Of a DNA stretch of 43,426 nucleotides, positions 41,283 to 43,426 are shown piece by piece. The translations under genes were made by a program, and so were the position numbers. How positions within the stretch are numbered: the stretch's first letter is position 1; each line of letters starts with the position of its first letter. Origin of the DNA: Brevundimonas bullata (GTDB taxonomy: Bacteria; Pseudomonadota; Alphaproteobacteria; Caulobacterales; Caulobacteraceae); contig NZ_QLLC01000025.1 in NCBI RefSeq assembly GCF_003350205.1, forward strand, positions 1 to 43,426, in the 5' to 3' direction. The notes beneath the pieces were generated by a model. The model saw nothing but the letters and a program-made list of their open reading frames with translations. It searched no databases and was not told the origin of the DNA.

Positions 41283-43426
41283 TCAGAAACCGCGTCGCCA
41301 GCTGCCCAGCAGGGCGTAGCCGGTAGGCGCGCCCGCGCGATGCTGTTCGTCGCGGCTTGCCACGGCCTCCAGTTGCAGCATGGACCCGCCGGGCAGGGGG
41401 TGCAGGCTGCGGACGCTGAAGTCGATCTGACGGCCTGACGGGCTGGCCGAGAAGCGGCGCTCCGAGAAGGTGACGTGATCGAAATACTCCAGCGGCACGT
41501 CGGCCAGGAAGGCGCTGAAGGTCCCGCTTTCGATGCGCAGCGGCTGGGAGATCTCCTAGGTCAGACGGCTGCACCCGAGGGCCCAGGAGGGGCAATCCGA
41601 TTGCAGGGCCATGCGCCAGGTCGAGCTGACGGCGGCGCTGGACAGGTTAAGGAAACGACCCTCGATCTCGGTGCGGCCGAAGCCGGCCTCGCCGCTCAAT
41701 ACCAGGCCGCCACCCAGGGGCAGGTCGCCGCCGAAGGCCGCGAACCGCGTGCGTGACGGCAGGGCGAAGTCCGAGCGCGTCGGCATATAGGCGCCCAGTG
41801 GTCCCATCTTCTCGTCCAGCGCCCCCATGCTGAACGAAAGCCCGCCATGCTCGCCGCGCCAGTCCAGGGCCGTGCGGGCATAGGAGGAGACGTCCTGCTC
41901 GACCGAACGCAGCGGGGCGCGGCGGTCGCCGGCGCCGGTCTCGGCGCTGAGCGTCAGCGGGCCGAAGCCCAGGCCGTCGAAGACCATGGCCCCGCGCACC
42001 GCGTGGTCAGCCTGGGCCAGGGCGGCGAAGCCGTCGCCCGAGCCGGTGCGGAAGGGCGAGCGCGACCCGCCCTTGCCCTGCCAGGCGGCGAAGGACATCC
42101 GCCCGGCGGTGACGTCGAACAGGGCCTCCTGCCTAACCTCGTCGCCCAGCCAGGGGGCGTCGAAGGGGGTGTAACGGTTCAGGATCGGCTCGGGCGTCTC
42201 GACCGGCACGGCCGCGACCAGCGACAGCTTCGCCCCGCCGGGGCCGTCCATCGTCACCTGCGACTGACGCATGGGCGTGGGATTTTCCGGCTGATAGCTG
42301 CGGCGCGGGGCGATGCGATAGGCGGCGCCCATGTCGATGCGGAACAGGCGTTCGTACGCGTCATAGCCGATGGTGCTCAGCGCGCCCGTGCGGCCCATGG
42401 CGTCGCCGAACGGCCCGCCGACATAGGCCCCCGGTTCGATGGCGACATTCACCGGGGCGCCCTTGACTTGCGGCGATGAGGTCGTACCGACGGGTTGGAA
42501 GGCCTTGGCGATGTCCAGCAGGCCTCGGCCATAGACGACGTCGGCGCCCAGGTCGCCCGCTTCGCGCCCGGTGCGGAGCAGGATTTCGACGGCCTGCCTG
42601 CCCGTCAGATTGGGGAAGGCCTCCAGCAAAAGGGCCAGAGCGCCGGCCACGGCGGGAGAGGCGAAGGAGGTGCCGTTGACGCGCCAGCAACTGGTGTCCT
42701 CGCAATCGACGACGACGCTGACGCCCGGCGCCGACAGGAACCAGGACTGCGACACGCCCGCGCGGTTGGAGAAGTCGGCGATCTGATTGGCGGAATCGTG
42801 GGCGCCGGTGACGATGATGCCGCCCGCAAAGCGCGGGTCGCTGGCGTAGCGTCCCGGCCATTCCGGATTGGCCCCGGCCTCGTTGCCTGAGGCGATGGCG
42901 AAGACCACGCCGGCGTTGATCGCACGCTGCAAGGCGGCCTCGAACGCGAACCCCAACGGGCCTTCGCCGCCGAGCGACAGGTTGATGACCTTGGCCCCGT
43001 TGGCGACGGCGTAGTCCAGGGCATTGGCCAGGTCCGAGCCGCGGAAACAGACGGCGTTATCGGGGTCGTTGCATTCGCTGATGTCGGCCCGGATCGACAG
43101 GATGGTCGCATTGAAGGCGACGCCCACCGTGCCGAACCCATTGAACGGGGCGGCGATCACGCTGGAGACGCGCGTGCCGTGCGTGTCGCTGCCCTGAGGC
43201 TGATTGCGCCCCGCGACGATGTCGGTCGAGAGCGACGAGATGTTCGCTCCCAGATCCTGGTGGTTCAGCTTGATGCCGCTGTCCACCACGCCGACCGTGA
43301 TCCCGCGACCCGTGGCGCCGGTCTGCCAGGCTGCGATGGCTCCCGTATTGGCCGCCCCGTAGTTGCGCAGATACTCGTTCGAGGCCGCGGAGGGGATGGC
43401 CGGCGGAGGGGGAGGCGGTGGCGGAG
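41283..43426 (-). pseudogene. subtilisin-family autotransporter with in-frame amber codon, 5' end outside window
   Basis: The protein is a secreted S8 serine protease joined to a C-terminal beta-barrel. Reading left from the right edge it has a Pro-rich linker, then ITVGVVDSGI with the catalytic Asp, SDTHGTRV with the His, ASGN (oxyanion Asn), and NGTSFASPAVAGA with the Ser, followed by barrel strands from about 42.4 kb onward. The frame meets TAG at 41556-41558 after CSRLT. It then stays open for another 90 codons, starting EISQPLRIESGTFSAF and ending LLGSWRRGF with the terminal Phe expected of an outer membrane barrel, to a natural stop codon at 41283-41285. The amber would remove the last barrel strands and the assembly signal, so the product is likely non-functional unless suppressed or read through. 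The protease domain itself looks intact. The start codon lies outside the window. Confidence 0.85.

Noticed and set aside
41263..41595. A 110-codon leftward frame after the autotransporter stop codon
   Set aside because: It is out of frame with the barrel and Arg/Pro-rich; the frame that continues past the TAG carries the true barrel end.

Overview
The window looks like chromosomal DNA of a Caulobacterales alphaproteobacterium, most likely Brevundimonas or a close relative. This rests on the high G+C outside one island, a large TonB-dependent receptor, a PutA without a DNA-binding domain next to an Lrp-type regulator, PhaR with an acetyl-CoA acetyltransferase, and many 4-nt ATGA/TTGA gene overlaps. 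The species is inferred from gene content only. No tRNA, rRNA, CRISPR array or transposase was seen, and no gene-free stretch exceeds 300 bases.

Layout. 1-1.5 kb: the tail of an OmpA-like gene, two terminators and an orphan KpsS-like capsule enzyme. 1.55-4.3 kb: a TonB-dependent receptor behind three tandem Pho-box repeats. 4.4-6.7 kb: agmatine deiminase and N-carbamoylputrescine amidase, separated by a four-helix-bundle (IVS/S23-type) gene flanked by inverted repeats. 6.7-9.4 kb: a leftward set with a small acidic protein, a lipoprotein, a class A-type acid phosphatase lipoprotein and a beta-helix protein. 9.5-12 kb: a deoxyhypusine-synthase-like enzyme and an ornithine decarboxylase-like enzyme, so polyamine genes dominate 4.4-12 kb. 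12-16 kb: phnCDE and a PstS-like binding protein, with Pho-box-like sites. 16-21 kb: a GT4 glycosyltransferase, an Lrp/AsnC regulator and divergent putA.

21.2-33.8 kb is a visibly A+T-richer capsule island. Six rightward genes encode a GT4-TPR protein, a WavE-like protein, a GDPD-like phosphodiesterase, a HAD phosphatase, a fused double nucleotidyltransferase and a third nucleotidyltransferase-like protein. They converge on six leftward genes encoding an unknown protein, the exporter KpsT/KpsE/KpsM, an FkbM methyltransferase and a GT4 glycosyltransferase. A G10 tract in one gene and a G8 tract at the start of kpsM are candidate phase-variation sites. This island is the best candidate for undescribed biochemistry.

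34-43.4 kb returns to high G+C: hydroxymethylglutaryl-CoA lyase, an ArnT-like transferase facing a polyprenyl-phosphate-type GT2, a small membrane protein, a 24-codon microprotein candidate, PhaR with a partner gene, a hemolysin III protein, an acetyl-CoA acetyltransferase, and a subtilisin-type autotransporter that runs off the right edge and carries an in-frame amber codon before its last barrel strands.

Two themes link separate blocks. Phosphate or phosphonate scavenging joins the Pho-box receptor, acid phosphatase, phnCDE and PstS. Surface polysaccharide synthesis joins KpsS, the GT4 genes, the capsule island and the ArnT/GT2 pair.
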